Shown here piece by piece: positions 41,692 to 53,689 of a DNA stretch of 64,000 bases; position 1 is the first letter of the stretch; each line of letters opens with the position of its first letter. Below the pieces are notes generated by a model. That model searched no databases. It saw nothing but the letters and a program-made list of their open reading frames with translations, and had not been told where the DNA came from. The translations under genes and the position numbers were made by a program. This stretch comes from Candidatus Altimarinota bacterium. GTDB lineage: Bacteria > Patescibacteriota > Gracilibacteria > BD1-5 > UBA6164. The DNA lies in assembly GCA_028696815.1 (NCBI GenBank), contig JAQVGG010000001.1:1-64000 (forward strand), given 5' to 3'.

Positions 41692-43632
41692 ATGAACAAA
41701 CAAAAACAAGGTTTTACCCTGGTAGAACTAATAGTAGTTATAACTATATTAGCTATCCTAGCAACAATAGCTTTTATCTCACTATCATGATATTCTCAAG
41801 ATGCAAGAAACTCTAGTAGAGCAAGTGATGTAAAAACTATAGAGAAATCACTTCAACTTTATGCTACAAGAAACTCTGTCTACCCAACACCAGAAAACCC
41901 TCAAACTGTATCATACTCATGAGATACAGTATACTACCAATGAACATTCTGAGATAGTCCATACAAAGAAGTATGAAATCTAAGTAATATACCACTTGAT
42001 CCACTTACAAAGGAAGAATATATTTACTCAACAACAGCTAACTATACACAATATGAAATATTAGCAATATATGAGTGAGAAATAGTAAACAACACTATAT
42101 TAAATCAAGCACAGGCAGCAGAAACATATAAACCAAAAGTAAACTGAACATATAACAAGATATATGTAAAAACAAATAAATACTATGTACCACTACCAAG
42201 TATAATAAATGCAGAAGTTACAAGTGCTACATGAGTGGTTTTAGATTCAAATACAATCAAATCTCAGATAGTAACAAACTGAAAAAATTTACCAAAAGTA
42301 TGAGCTACAATAAATCAAACAACACAAAATCTTACAATAAATTTTGCACCATACTACTGAACAATCACATCTACTTCTTCAGATGCAGATAAAATAGACT
42401 TAGCACAAAAGATCCAAGAAGCCTACTCTTGATCAGAACTACAAACACAAGCTATATATGAGAATATACTAAGTAAAACTGCAACAGAAGCACTAGTAGT
42501 ATTAGTTGATAGTGTCGTACTTTGAAAAGTGTCAAATATAGTAACTTTAAATACAAATAATAATTGATTATATATTTCCCAAATAGCTTCTTCTGATAGT
42601 TATACATGTGCATTATTAAATGATTGAACAGTAAAATGTTGGTGATATAATGCTTCTTGATACTTATGAGATGGAACTTTTGACGATAGTTTAATACCAG
42701 TATCAGTAACATGATTAACATGAGTAAAACAAATTGCAACAGACTTTTGATGATGGCATACGTGTGCACTATTAAATGATGATACAGTGAAATGTTGGTG
42801 AGAATGAATGGATGGACAATTATGAAATTCAACATGGGATGATGATAGTAATGTACCAGTATTAGTAACTTTATTAACATGAGTAAAACAAGTATCTGTA
42901 TGAAATTGGCATACATGTGCATTATTAAACGATGATACAGTGAAATGTTGGTGAAGTAATCCACCTTGAGCTTTAGGAGATTGAACATTAGATAATAGTA
43001 ATGAACCAGTGTTAGTAACATGATTAACATGAGTAAAAAAGATATCAGCTTGAAGAGAATTTACGTGTGCATTATTAAACGATGATACAGTGAAATGTTG
43101 GTGAGGAAATTATAGTTGAAGATTTTGAAATTGAAATACTGCAAATAGTTTAGTTCCTATAGATTCATGATATACTTGAGCGTTAGATATAGCTACTTGA
43201 TGATGGCATCTTTGCGTTTTAATGAACGATAATACTGTTAAATGTTCCTGAGATAATGCTAGTTGACAGTTATGAGATAACAATTCTCCTACAGATAGCT
43301 CTATACCAGTAAGTGTTAGTTGACTAACAGGAGTAAAGAAAATATGAGCTGGATATTATTTTTCTTGTGCACTATTAAATGATGGTACAGTTAAGTGTTG
43401 GTGAGATAATGATAGTTGACAATTATGAGACTGAACTACTGCATCAAGTAGTACTCCTGTAGATGTTTCTTGATTAACTTGAGTTTCAGATATATCTGTT
43501 TGATGATGATATGTATGTGCAGAGTTAAATGACTGAACAGCAAAATGTTGGTGAGAAAATAGATATTGACAATTATGAGACTGAACAATAAATGAATCAC
43601 ATGTTCCAGTTTCTGTCCAGAACATAAATTAA
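41692..43632 (+). CDS. Prepilin-like protein with RCC1-type repeats
   Basis: A 646-residue paralogue of the DGR target, with signal QGFTLVELIVVITILAIL and the shared module to about residue 230. Residues about 300-640 hold seven repeats of about 48 residues with the core CALLNDxTVKCWGxNxxGQLGDG and spacer PVxVTGLTGVKxI, as in RCC1/BLIP-II-like beta-propellers; each repeat has a conserved cysteine pair. A seven-bladed propeller on a pilus is a plausible ligand-binding head. No VR-like sequence is present. Confidence 0.92.
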
Positions 43633-43662
43633 GAACAAATTTCTTAAATCAAGTGTTTCTTA

Positions 43663-43698
43663 GAAAGTAGAGTGAATAAAAAATACTCTACTTTTTTG
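43663..43698 (+). terminator. Terminator after the RCC1 prepilin gene
   Basis: AAAGTAGAGT, loop, ACTCTACTTTTTT. Confidence 0.8.
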
Positions 43699-43796
43699 AT
43701 TTTAAAAATAATCAAGAAGTAAAAATCTAAAAAATCTTGATATTTCTCTAAAATTACTATAATTATCACATTTAAAAAACTAAAAACGAAATTTTC

Positions 43797-44975
43797 ATGT
43801 GATTTATTTCAAAATATAAAATTTTTGCTTTTTACATCATAGTTTTGTTAACTGTGATGTTTTGAGTTTCTGTTGTTTTTGGTAGTAATATAGTATTTAG
43901 CTCAAAAGTTACTTATAAACTACTTTCAGATAATATATTTTTAGATTCATATAGTTTAAAAAATAACTTAATTGTATTTAATAGCATTTCAGATATAAGT
44001 AAATATAAGCTTGAAACAGGGTGTGATTTAGATAGCAATTATGTATGAAGAAAGGGAAATGACTATTATTTTACTATAATTTATGATAAGTGAAATAGTT
44101 GTCTAAACCCAAATATTTATTTAAAAACCGACTGACAAATAGTTTTTTGATCACATATAAAATTTAATATATATTCAGATTTTGATATTTTTAATTTGTA
44201 TTCAGATTTAAATACAAACTCTTTGACAATACTTAAAAATAAATTAGAAAAAGAAATAAATGATTTTGCTTTAATTAAAAAATGAAATACTCTAGACTAT
44301 GTAAGTTTAGATAGAAAAAATCAAGAAAATCGCTATAAGCTTAAAATTATAAATGATATATTAGAAAGTAGAGGACAAAAGTATTTGATACCAGTTTTAA
44401 ACCATGAGTTATCAACTAATTTAAGTAAAATACCAAATGCTAGAAGACCATATAGGGAAAACTATACTGATTGAATTCACCAAAGTTGGGATATAGATAC
44501 AACATTTTGAGAAGAAGTAGTAGCTTTAGATAACTGAATTATCGTAAGAGTTGTAAACAATTGGCAATGGTCAGATTTTTCCAAATTAAAATATACAAAT
44601 TTATCATATGAAGATAAATTACAAAATTTAGACATACTTAGATGAAATCAAGTTTGGTTAAAAACAAGTAAGTGAGATGTTGTATTTTATTGACATTTAG
44701 ATAAAGTTAATGAAGAAGTTAAGCAATGAATGTTGGTTTCAAGATGAACTGTTTTCTGAACAGTATGAAGAACATGAGTTCCTGATAAAAATTATACAGA
44801 TTATCATTTAGATTTTTCTATTCAGAAAAATCCATATAATATAAAAATGGCAGGTAAATATGATTTCTTAGATTATATGAAATGGGATTGGTATTTTAAA
44901 TGAGAGAACGCAGATTTTATATTGAAAAACCAATATAAAATTTTTACTTGAGTTGAGTTATGATATAAAAAATAA
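43797..44975 (+). CDS. Membrane-anchored LytM/M23-like protein
   Basis: A 392-residue protein with an N-terminal membrane helix (residues 8-30). The C-terminal half matches the peptidase M23 fold: HQSWDID (H-x3-D), TTFGEEVVALDNGIIVRV, VWLKTSKGDVVFYGHLDKV and a final HLDF in place of HxH. The last motif has only one of the two usual histidines, so activity is uncertain. A role in peptidoglycan remodelling is likely. It follows the RCC1 prepilin gene and precedes smpB. Confidence 0.8.
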
Positions 44976-44977
44976 TT

Positions 44978-45424
44978 ATGTTTATTACCAAGAATAAAAA
45001 AGCATATTTTGATTATGAAATATTAGATTCATGGGAAGCTTGAATTGAGTTAAAGTGATATGAAACTAAATCAATAAGAGCAGGTCATGTAAATTTAAAG
45101 TGAGCATATATCAGTGCTGTAAATTGAGCATTGTATATAAAATGAATGCATGTAACTCCTTGGAAAGCATTACCAAATAATGGTGTTATTGAAGCAGATA
45201 GAGATAGAAAAGTATTTTTACATAAAAAAACTATTACATACTTATCCTGAAAGGTAAAAGAAGCAGGTTACTCTATAATACCACTAGAACTTTATTTTAA
45301 ATGAAGTTTGATTAAACTAAAAGTTTGACTTGCAAAAGGTAGAAAATCATACCAAAAAAAGCAACTACTAAAAGAAAGAACAATGGATAAAGAGGCAAAA
45401 ATAGCCGCAAGTAAATATGTGTAG
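44978..45424 (+). CDS. smpB: SsrA-binding protein SmpB
   Basis: A 148-residue partner of tmRNA in ribosome rescue. Typical sequence: NKKAYFDYEILDSWEAGIEL, GYETKSIRAGHVNLKGAYI and a basic end (GRKSYQKKQLLKERTMDKE). The stop is TAG, whose last two bases begin a family A palindrome; the repeat seems to have landed at the gene end. Confidence 0.95.
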
Positions 45425-45458
45425 ACCTCACCCTAACCCTCTCCTTAGGAGGAGAGGG
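45423..45458 (+). repeat. Family A palindrome at the smpB stop
   Basis: AGACCTCACCCTAACCCTCTC, CTTA, GGAGGAGAGGG. Confidence 0.8.
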
Positions 45459-45494
45459 AATATAAGGAAGAATTTAAATAATTAACAAATATTT

Positions 45495-46754
45495 ATGTTA
45501 GATATAAAAATTATCAGACAGAATCCTGAACTTGTAAAAGATGTAATAAAGAAAAGAAATTTAACTTTAGATTTAGATAAGTTTTTGGAAATAGATAGGG
45601 AAAAACTAGATCTTATAATACAAGTTGATGAACTTAGAGCTATAAAAAATAGGGTTAGTAAAGAAATTCCTAGTTTATCATCTGAAGAAAGACCAGCAAA
45701 AATTGAAGAAATGAAAAAAGTTTGAGAAAACCTTTCTCTGTTAGAAGAGAGACAAAAAGAAGTTGAGTCTTCTTGGGAAGCTTTGTATTATCAAGTTCCA
45801 AACCTACTTGATGAAACTACTGCAATTTGAAATACAGATGAAGATAATAAAGTAGAATCAAAATTTTTAGAACCATCTAAATTTGATTTTGAACCTAAAG
45901 CTCATTATGAGCTAGGTGAAGTCAAATGATGGATAGATACAGAAAAAGGTTCAGAAGTAAGTGGTGCTAGATTTTGGTATCTAAAATGAGACTTAGTACT
46001 ACTACAATTTGCATTAATCAACTATGCAGTTTCTAAACTTGTGTCAAAATGATTTAATCCAATATTACCTCCAGTTTTAGTAAGAGAAAAAGCAATGTTT
46101 GGAACAGGTTTTTTCCCAGCTTGAGAAGATGGGATCTACAGTGTAAATCCTTGAGAAGATGATTTATATCTTGTAGGTACATCAGAAGTACCAGTTACTT
46201 CATATCACACTTGAGAAACTCTTGATTTAGAAAAACCAAAAATGTATGTTGCTTATAGCTCTTGTTTTAGAAGAGAAGCGTGATCTGCTTGAAAAGATAT
46301 GAGAGGTATACTTAGATGACATCAATTTGATAAAATAGAGATGGTAGTGTTTTGTAAACAAGATGAGTCTAAAAAAATGCATGATTTTATGATAGGTTTA
46401 GAAGAAGAAATTTGGCAAGGATTAGGTATTCCGTATCAAAAAGTAAATATATGTTCAGGTGATTTATGAAATCCAGCTATGAAAAAATATGATTTAGAAG
46501 CATGGATGCCATGACAAAACAAATATAGAGAAGTAACAAGTTGTAGTAATGTTTGAGAATATCAATCAAGAAGACTCGGTATAAAATATAAAGATTCTGA
46601 AGGTAATTCTCTTTATGCTCATACACTTAATGGTACGGTAATAGCCATGAGTAGATGCCTAATAGCTATCATGGAAAATTATCAAACAAAAGATTGAGAT
46701 ATAATTATTCCAGAAGTACTAAGACCATTCATATGATGAAAAGACAAGATATAA
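45495..46754 (+). CDS. serS: Seryl-tRNA synthetase
   Basis: A 419-residue class II synthetase. An N-terminal coiled-coil arm (about residues 30-100) precedes motif 2 (SSCFRREAGSAGKDMRGILRGHQF) and motif 3 (NGTVIAMSRCLIAIMENYQ). Both glycines in motif 2 are TGA codons. The length is normal. Confidence 0.97.
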
Positions 46755-46756
46755 AA

Positions 46757-46796
46757 ATAAAATACTGCAAAAAACTTTGCAGTATTTTTTATTTTG
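46757..46796 (+). terminator. Terminator after serS
   Basis: AAAATACTGCAAA, AAAC, TTTGCAGTATTTTTTATTTT. Confidence 0.9.
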
Positions 46797-46838
46797 TGGT
46801 AAAATAAGTATAAATTAATATATAATATTAAATAAAAA

Positions 46839-47627
46839 ATGCTTTTACTTTCTACTTCAAGCTTAAGTTGATATGGTCTTCATAGAATATTTTCTTTTGC
46901 AAAAAAAGCTAAATATGATGGTATAGATCTAGTTTTAACACCAAAAGATTTTGATAATTGGGATGAAGATTATGTAAAATCTCTAAGTGATGAATTTGCT
47001 TTACCAGTTCTATCAATTAGAGCCCCTCATAGAGATTTAAATGAAAAAAAAGTTGATAAGATTGTTAGTTTAGCAATTAAACTAAAATCACAAAATATAA
47101 CTTTTTTCCCTCCATATATAACAGATAAAAATACTACTTGGTATACAAAATATCTCACAAAAGTTAAAAAAGATAAAAATATATCAATTTCAATTGCAAA
47201 TGTAGAAGCTAAATTTATATTTTTTATAATTCCTGAGTATAAAAATGCATCTTTAATGGATATAAAGAAGATAACTGGTGATACTGCTTTAGATATATCT
47301 AAAATAGATTCATCAACTTCTGTAGATATAATGAAAGCTCAAAAAGCTTTATGAAATAGTTTAAAAAATATATATGTTTCAGATATAAATTGACCAGCTA
47401 AATGATTGATGCCATGAAACGCTTGATGATGAACTTCTTATTTACCACTCGAGAGTTTTTTAATGAAACTTAGAGTTTCTTGATACGGAGCATTTATAAC
47501 TCTAGATGTTAATAATAAAGAACTATGAGTTTGAAATGAAGAAAAAGTGTTATTTAATCTTGAATACTTTAAAAAATATTATGAAAAACATTTTCTTGAT
47601 ATAAAACAAACAGATACTAAATTTTAG
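46839..47627 (+). CDS. Xylose-isomerase-like TIM-barrel protein
   Basis: A 262-residue protein. Sequence pattern SLSGYGLHRIFSFAKKAKYDGIDLVL and VLSIRAPHRDL is that of the sugar phosphate isomerase/epimerase (AP endonuclease 2) superfamily. The metal-binding residues are not all evident, so substrate and activity are open. It converges with the next gene and the two overlap by 11 bases in a hairpin. Confidence 0.7.
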
Positions 47628-47642
47628 TATCTGTTTGTTTTT
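47600..47642. terminator. Bidirectional terminator overlapping two gene ends
   Basis: AAAACAAACAGATACTAAA and TTTAGTATCTGTTTGTTTT form a perfect stem. The two convergent genes both end within it and both read QTDTK just before the stop. Confidence 0.85.
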
Positions 47643-48552
47643 CTTCTTCATTTTCTATTGAATTAAATCTTCTTAGAGATTCTTTATAGGCATAATACCA
47701 TATTGCTCACTTAAATACTTCAAGTACTCACGTAAGATAACCTAAAAATAATACAAAAAGTAAAAATATAATAGCCAATATACTTATTGCTATAGTTAAG
47801 AAAACTTGACTTGTTATTACTCAAAGTGATATAACAATTATAACAGGGAATATAAGGAAAACTATAAAGTTAATTATTACTCTTATATTTAAAATAAACA
47901 TAAATAAGTAAAGTTTGAATGTTATAATTAAATTGAGAATAGATAACTTAGTTGATTTTGATACAGATTCAAAAACTCACTTGTTTTCTAAAACTATTAT
48001 GTATTTAGAGTAAGCAAATAATACATTTATGATTATGGAAAAGAAAAGTACAACAAGAAAACTGTAGCTTATTTCTTTTATGTATTCTCAGTTAAAAAAT
48101 CTTATTATAAATAAATAAGCATTTAATACACTCATAAATTTAAATTCTGAAAAAAGGTTTCAATACTTGAAAAGTGGTAAGAACCTATATACTCATATAC
48201 TAAGTGCATCAGAAGCACTCATATAATTATCAGTATCTTTTTTATAGATATATCTAATTAATGCTCATTCAAATATAGGAGTTATAATTAGATATATCAC
48301 AAGAAAAACTATAGCAATAATTATTGTTTCTAATATGTACTCAGAATGAAAGAAGTTAAGTATTACTTCTAAAGCTTTATCTTTTTTATTAAAGATAACG
48401 ACATATGTATAGATACTTTGATATACAAGTAGTACTGTTAAGAAAATTATTCATAAAAGACCAGGAAAAAGATACATTTTTTTCACTTTTATATCATCTT
48501 TAATTATTTCCCAAGCAGGTAGTAAAATATCTTTTTTTGTATTTATTTTCAT
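47617..48552 (-). CDS. Polytopic membrane protein, hypothetical
   Basis: A 311-residue protein with about six membrane helices and a short cytoplasmic N-terminus (MKINTKKDILLPAWEIIKDD). The pattern resembles DUF975/YciC-like membrane proteins, without a decisive motif. It starts 1 base after the stop of the solute-binding protein gene, and may be part of that transport operon though it lacks the permease signature EAA. Confidence 0.65.
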
Positions 48553-48553
48553 A

Positions 48554-50830
48554 TTAAAATAAAGTACTAAATAAGAACTTGATAAAACCAATAGTATCTT
48601 TTCACTCTTTATTTATTATTCTTTCTCTTGAAACATATGATGTAATTATTGGATCATATCTATATATTTCAGATGGTATTAATGTATCTAAAGAATATCA
48701 CTCAATAGTTTTGTCAACTAGATTAGAATATAGAGGTGTATACAATGTTTTAAATACAGCATCTTCTTTCAATATTTCAATTATTTTCTTTTCAAGCTCT
48801 AAAGCTTTTTCTTTACTTAAGTTATGAGATTTTAATTCTTCAAGTATTTGATCTAAGCTTAATTTTTTGTATTTAGAAAAGTTATATCCAGACTTTACTT
48901 GACTTGAGTGAAGGTAAGGGAATAGGTTAAAATTAAAATATCAAAGATTTATTCATGTGATAAGTAAATCATACTCTTTTTCTCAGCTTATAAGTAGTTT
49001 TCTTAGTTCTTCAATTCATAAACTTTGAGTTTTTATTTTTATTCATTGTTTTTCAAGTTTTTCTTTTACAAAATTTACAGTTTTTTCATTGTCTACATTA
49101 TCTATTAGATAATGTAGATTCAGACTATACGCCTCTAAATCTTTGTTATAATAAAAGTTATCTTCAAGTCCATTTAATTTTTTTATTAAGTCTTTATATT
49201 CACTGCTATCAGTTGAGCTAATTTGAGCTTCAAGGCTTTCTTGAATTTTCTTTTGCTTTTCTTCTGTCTGCTTTTTACTTAATTCTTCTATTAAACTATT
49301 TTCATACTCTGTAAGTTTATCTTGGTTTTCAGAATAGAAAAATACTATAGTTTCAATCAACTCTTTATTTCAATCTTTTTCAAAATATATATTATATTCA
49401 TTTTTTCACTCTACAAGTGTATTATATGATTTTTTAATTCTATAATGAAATTCTTTATCTCAAGCATTATATCATTGTAGTTTATAGTCATTTATATATA
49501 TAGCGCTTACTCAAGCTTCAGCTTTTCAAGTTAATAAGGTGTCATCTTTTGAAACATAATTATAATTATCTACCCATTCAGGAGAGGTGATAATTTCAGA
49601 GTTTTTTAGATAATTTTCTTTAGTAATATTTTGAAATACAGAATTAATAGTTCCAGTTTGAGTGTCAGTTATAGGGGTATTATTTACTAAGTTATTTATT
49701 TTTACCTCATCAGAATAAGTACTTTTTATAGCATCTGGAGCAAGTAAAGCAATGATTTTTTCTTTAGTATAATATCAAAGACTCTCAAGCATAGTTTTTA
49801 GGTCTGTTGTTTGATTTAGAGTATTTAAATATAAACCATTAAGAAACGGATCGTTTACAGCCTTAAAATTATTAGTTCACAATCTTTCTACTAACTCTTC
49901 ATTATTTACTGATCTTAAAATAAAGTTTCTAAGATTTACATAAGGCAGTTTCTCAGTATTAACAAACAAACCAACATATTGAGGAAGTTCATATTTATAT
50001 GATTTAAATTTTGGTATTGAATTACCTATAAGGTTACTTTTGTCGTTAAAAATATTAATAGTACTTTTGTGTTTTAAAAAGTGAGAAGTATCTTTGAAAA
50101 CTTTAAATATTATTTTATCAATATAAGCTGGATTTGAAGCATATTCTTTATTTTTTTCTAAAAATATTTTTGTTATTCATAAAGTATCATCTTGATCAAC
50201 TTTTGTAATAGTGTACATTCAAGAATAAATTCACTCAATAGGAGAAAAATTTCAAGAAATTTCATTTTCTTTTAAAGAATTAATTACTTTAGTTGGTAAA
50301 ATAGGCTGAAAAAATAGATTTAAAGTATTTATATCTTCTTTTTCACTTGTAAATATTATACTAGAATCAGTAACTTTTATTTCTAAGTTTTCAACTAAGG
50401 ATTTTAAAATAGGATTAACATTTGTATTTTTGATAATATCATAAGTTGCAATAATATCCTCAGATTTTATTGCTTCTCAGTCAGACCATTTAATATTCTC
50501 ATTCAAAAAACATTCTATTTTAGCTAAATCATTTATATTACAATTAGCTAAATCTCACTCAATCTTTTGCTTTTTGATATTATATGTTAAAAGAGATCTA
50601 TATAGTATATGGTTTATATAGTCATTGTAATCATTGCTTTTTTTAAGCGGATTTAGATGTGGAAAGTTTCAAATAACTCACTCTGATATAGTACCTCACT
50701 TTTCTGCAACTTCTTTAGAATCACTATATATAAATGTATATATTAGATGAGAACTTGTAACTACTAAAAAAAGCATACTTATAAAAAATAAGTATTTCTT
50801 TACTTTTGAAAGTATATATTGCTTATCCAT
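48554..50830 (-). CDS. Family 5 extracellular solute-binding protein
   Basis: A 758-residue protein with an N-terminal membrane helix (about residues 10-33) in place of a lipobox. The SBP_bac_5 signature is present: GGTISEGVIGNFPHLNPL, INHILYRSLLTYN, NIKWSDGEAIKSEDIIATYDII, GMYTITKVD, LFVNTEKLPYVNLRNFILRSVN. Such proteins bind oligopeptides or other solutes for ABC uptake. It is longer than usual (about 530-600), with an extra segment around residues 400-560 including a coiled-coil (EELSKKQTEEKQKKIQESL). No ABC permease or ATPase lies next to it. Confidence 0.85.
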
Positions 50831-50844
50831 TTTTTAAATTTTTA

Positions 50845-51066
50845 TTATTTTGAAAGTATGAATAATAATAATGAGTTTATAATAAATAATCCTCCAAGTA
50901 AAATTGTAGTATTGTGTAAAACTTTTTCTGGTCATCTTTTAGTTACAGCTCACATTCATCCCCCCATAGTACTTAGATTTAAACTTACGTTTTTATTTTG
51001 TATAAGAACAACAAGAATTAGTAAAACAGCTAATCCTACTTCAGCATATTGCATAATCTCAAACAT
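50845..51066 (-). CDS. secG: Protein translocase subunit SecG
   Basis: A 73-residue protein with two membrane helices joined by GGGMGAVTKRGPEKVLHNTT, the conserved SecG loop where most glycines are TGA codons. It assists SecYE-driven export. Confidence 0.88.
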
Positions 51067-51069
51067 TTT

Positions 51070-51492
51070 CTATTTTTTATTAAATAAAAGTGAATAAAAC
51101 ATATTCAAAAAGGTAAAAATTGCAACTGCAATTATATAGTTTACCCATCCATTAATTTCATAAGAAATACCTGGAATTACAAAAATAACATTTATTATGT
51201 AGCTTAAAAGCCATAAAATTATAGCATTTACTACAAATACTACAAGTCAGAAAAAAAGAAAAAATAAAGGTAGTGATAATATTTTTAATATAGGCTTAAT
51301 TATAAGGTTAATTCCTCATAAAATCAATCCTCAAAAGAAATAAGTAGCTAGTGCTTGCTCAGATAGATATCAACAATCTCAGCATCAAAGCACCACTCAT
51401 GCTTCTACTCATATATTACCATTTGGTCACAATAAATAGGCAATTGCAAGGAGAATTAAAGCATTAATAATTATAGAAAAAAGGATTTTCAT
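51070..51492 (-). CDS. Phage holin family 4 (YvlD-like) membrane protein
   Basis: A 140-residue protein with four membrane helices. LGGINLIIKPILKILSLPL followed by FFLFFGLVVFVVNAIILWLL is the signature of the holin-4/YvlD membrane family, whose function in bacteria is unclear. The first loop has an unusual CGDCGY segment. Its stop is 3 bases from the secG start. Confidence 0.85.
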
Positions 51493-51542
51493 CAAGTTTT
51501 TCTGACAAATAGTAAAAATGTTATGTAATTATAAAAAAAAAT

Positions 51543-51577
51543 AAAAATAAATCAACATATGTTGATTTATTTTTTTA
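51543..51577. terminator. Terminator
   Basis: AAAATAAATCAACATA / TATGTTGATTTATTTTTTT, a perfect hairpin between two minus-strand genes. Confidence 0.8.
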
Positions 51578-51611
51578 TCTTAACCTATTTAAAATTAAAA
51601 ATTTATTTAAA

Positions 51612-52157
51612 TTATTTAATTATTAAGTTTCTTATGTAAGGTTTATCTAGAAACAGAGAAACATCAATTATTAGAGTTTTATTACTATGATCTTTTCAAT
51701 CAGTTAATACATCTCAATATCAGTCTCAGTAGACTTTATCAAGAATTCGTGATAAAAAAGGAATCAACATACTTATTTTGTTTTTATTTTCATTTGAGAG
51801 ATTTAAAATAAAATAACTTGGTTTTATTTCTTCTGAAACTATAGAGAATATATGTATTGTTGTTTTTTCTTGATATCTAAGTTTATTTATCTCATTTGAT
51901 GTAATTTCAGGATTATTTTCTATTATTGTTCCAATAAATCATTTACTTGAATATATCATTTCTTCTTGTAATCTAGCATAAAATTCACCTGCTATTTCTT
52001 CATGTTTTTCTATTGTTTCTCATGAAATTTGTTTATTTCAAGCTAAAATAAGCATTGCGGTAGTAGCAATAACTCATACCAACCTTCTTGTTTGAGGAGA
52101 TAAAATTTTTTTTTTATTATCTAAATTTAAACTATTTATATCAAGTCATTTATTCAT
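51612..52157 (-). CDS. Hypothetical membrane-anchored protein
   Basis: A 181-residue protein with one hydrophobic segment (RRLVGVIATTAMLILAG, residues 24-40) and a soluble part. No family is recognised. It is the last of a three-gene minus-strand set (52.9 to 51.6 kb) with short spacers. Confidence 0.6.
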
Positions 52158-52171
52158 ATTTATTATATTTA

Positions 52172-52588
52172 TTATAAACCAGCTTTTCTCATTCTTCACT
52201 CAGTATTGTAAGCATTTTCTAGATTTTTTATTCATGCTCCAACTAAATTATCTCATATGGGTCTTTTTAAAATAATATTTAATCTTGCATTTAAATCTTG
52301 AAAATCAGTTCATATTGATGTTAAATATGCATTAACATACTCTCTAGTAGAGTTATTAAACTCTGCTACCATTTTAGCTACTTCTTTATCATCTGTACCA
52401 TTCTCATCTATATAGTTAGTAGCTTGTTCAGCAAATGACTTTAATCACTCTTCAAATTTTTGTTTTTCATCTAAAGTTAAATAGGTTATTTCATCATTAG
52501 AATCAACATTTTTTAATGCATCATAAACTTCTCATACTTTTACTCCATCATCTCACCATTTACTTTCTTGTTGAAAAAATTCGCTCAT
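52172..52588 (-). CDS. Hypothetical protein
   Basis: A 138-residue acidic, mainly helical protein without membrane segments. No family is recognised. It lies 14 bases upstream of the anchored protein gene. Confidence 0.55.
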
Positions 52589-52597
52589 AATTATAAA

Positions 52598-52900
52598 TTA
52601 AAGATATAAATTATTTATTAATTGTTCTGATTCCTTTTTTTCAGTATGTATGTCTATATTTTCATTCAGTTTTATTTTTTTTCTTTTTATGTTAGAATTT
52701 GTTTCATTTAGTTTTTTTCTTACCTGTTTTATAGTTATAGAAGTTTCTTTTAAAAGGTTTTCTAATACTAAAGGATTATTTTTGTTTTTTTCAAGAATAG
52801 AAATTGTGTTTTTTAAATTATTAGAATCAATTGAATTATCTTCAAATATTTTAATAAGATTATTAATAGTTTCAATAATTTGAATTAATTTTTCACTCAT
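52598..52900 (-). CDS. Coiled-coil hypothetical protein
   Basis: A 100-residue Asn/Lys/Ile-rich protein with heptad-like spacing throughout, probably a coiled coil. It is one of the few genes here with no TGA codon. No family is recognised. Confidence 0.55.
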   Translation of the reverse strand: MSEKLIQIIETINNLIKIFEDNSIDSNNLKNTISILEKNKNNPLVLENLLKETSITIKQVRKKLNETNSNIKRKKIKLNENIDIHTEKKESEQLINNLYL

Positions 52901-52974
52901 ATATATAAATTAATATTTAATTTGTAAATATTATCTCATACTTTTTATTTATAAGCAAATATTTAAGACAAACT

Positions 52975-53006
52975 AAAAAACAAGCTTAAAGCTTGTTTTT
53001 TAGTTT
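52975..53006 (-). terminator. Terminator of the deformylase gene
   Basis: AAAAAACAAGCTT / AAGCTTGTTTTTT; the stop codon of the gene lies in the stem. Confidence 0.8.
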
Positions 53007-53462
53007 GTCTGTAAATAGTATACCATTTAGGTGATCAACCTCATGTTGAACTATTCTAGCGCTTAATCAATTTAAAATAAGAGTCTTTTCTTTTGTTTTT
53101 TTATCAGTGTATTTTATTTTTACACCTCTATACCTTTCTACTTTTCATTTTTCTCAAGGAACACTAAGGCATCATTCTATATCTTTTTCCATATCACTAG
53201 AGTGTTCTAGTATTTCAGGATTTATCATCATAATAGTAGGGAAGTTTTCATCTTCCCGGTCTTTTAATAAGCTTACAACTATAAGTCTTTTATTATAACC
53301 AACTTGAGGAGCAGCAAGTCATACTCATCCGTTATCAGGATCTTTTATGTATTTTAGCATCTCTTTTCCAAGTTTTAGGTATTCTTTTATCTCGTTTTTC
53401 TTTATGGGTTCACTTACTGCTCTTAGTATTTCATTTTTCTTTCAAGTTTCTATGTGTAACAT
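52986..53462 (-). CDS. def: Peptide deformylase
   Basis: A 158-residue metalloenzyme that removes the formyl group from new proteins. All three motifs are seen: GGVGLAAPQVG, EGCLSVPG and QHEVDHLNG, with metal ligands Cys, His, His. Four motif glycines are TGA codons. Confidence 0.97.
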
Positions 53463-53689
53463 TTGGTAATTCTTAAATTTAAAAATTTTATATATTTTAT
53501 TTATTTTTTTAAAAAAATAAAGGTTTTTATTAGTAGAAAGGAATTTTTTCTTACGTTCGTTTTGTGACCAAAAGAACCAAAAGTCTTTAAGGCTTACCGC
53601 AGCCTTAAAAATCCGCGAGAGACTCTATCGAGCCAAAAAACATTTATAAGTTTATTTGCAAAGAAAATTACAACTACTCATAAGTCATT
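53463..53689. repeat. Spacer with a repeat element related to 15.7 kb
   Basis: CGTTTTGTGACCAAAAG, AACCAAAAGTCTTTAAGG, CTTACCGCAG, CCTTAAAAATCCGCGAG at about 53556-53620. No gene is seen. Confidence 0.6.
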
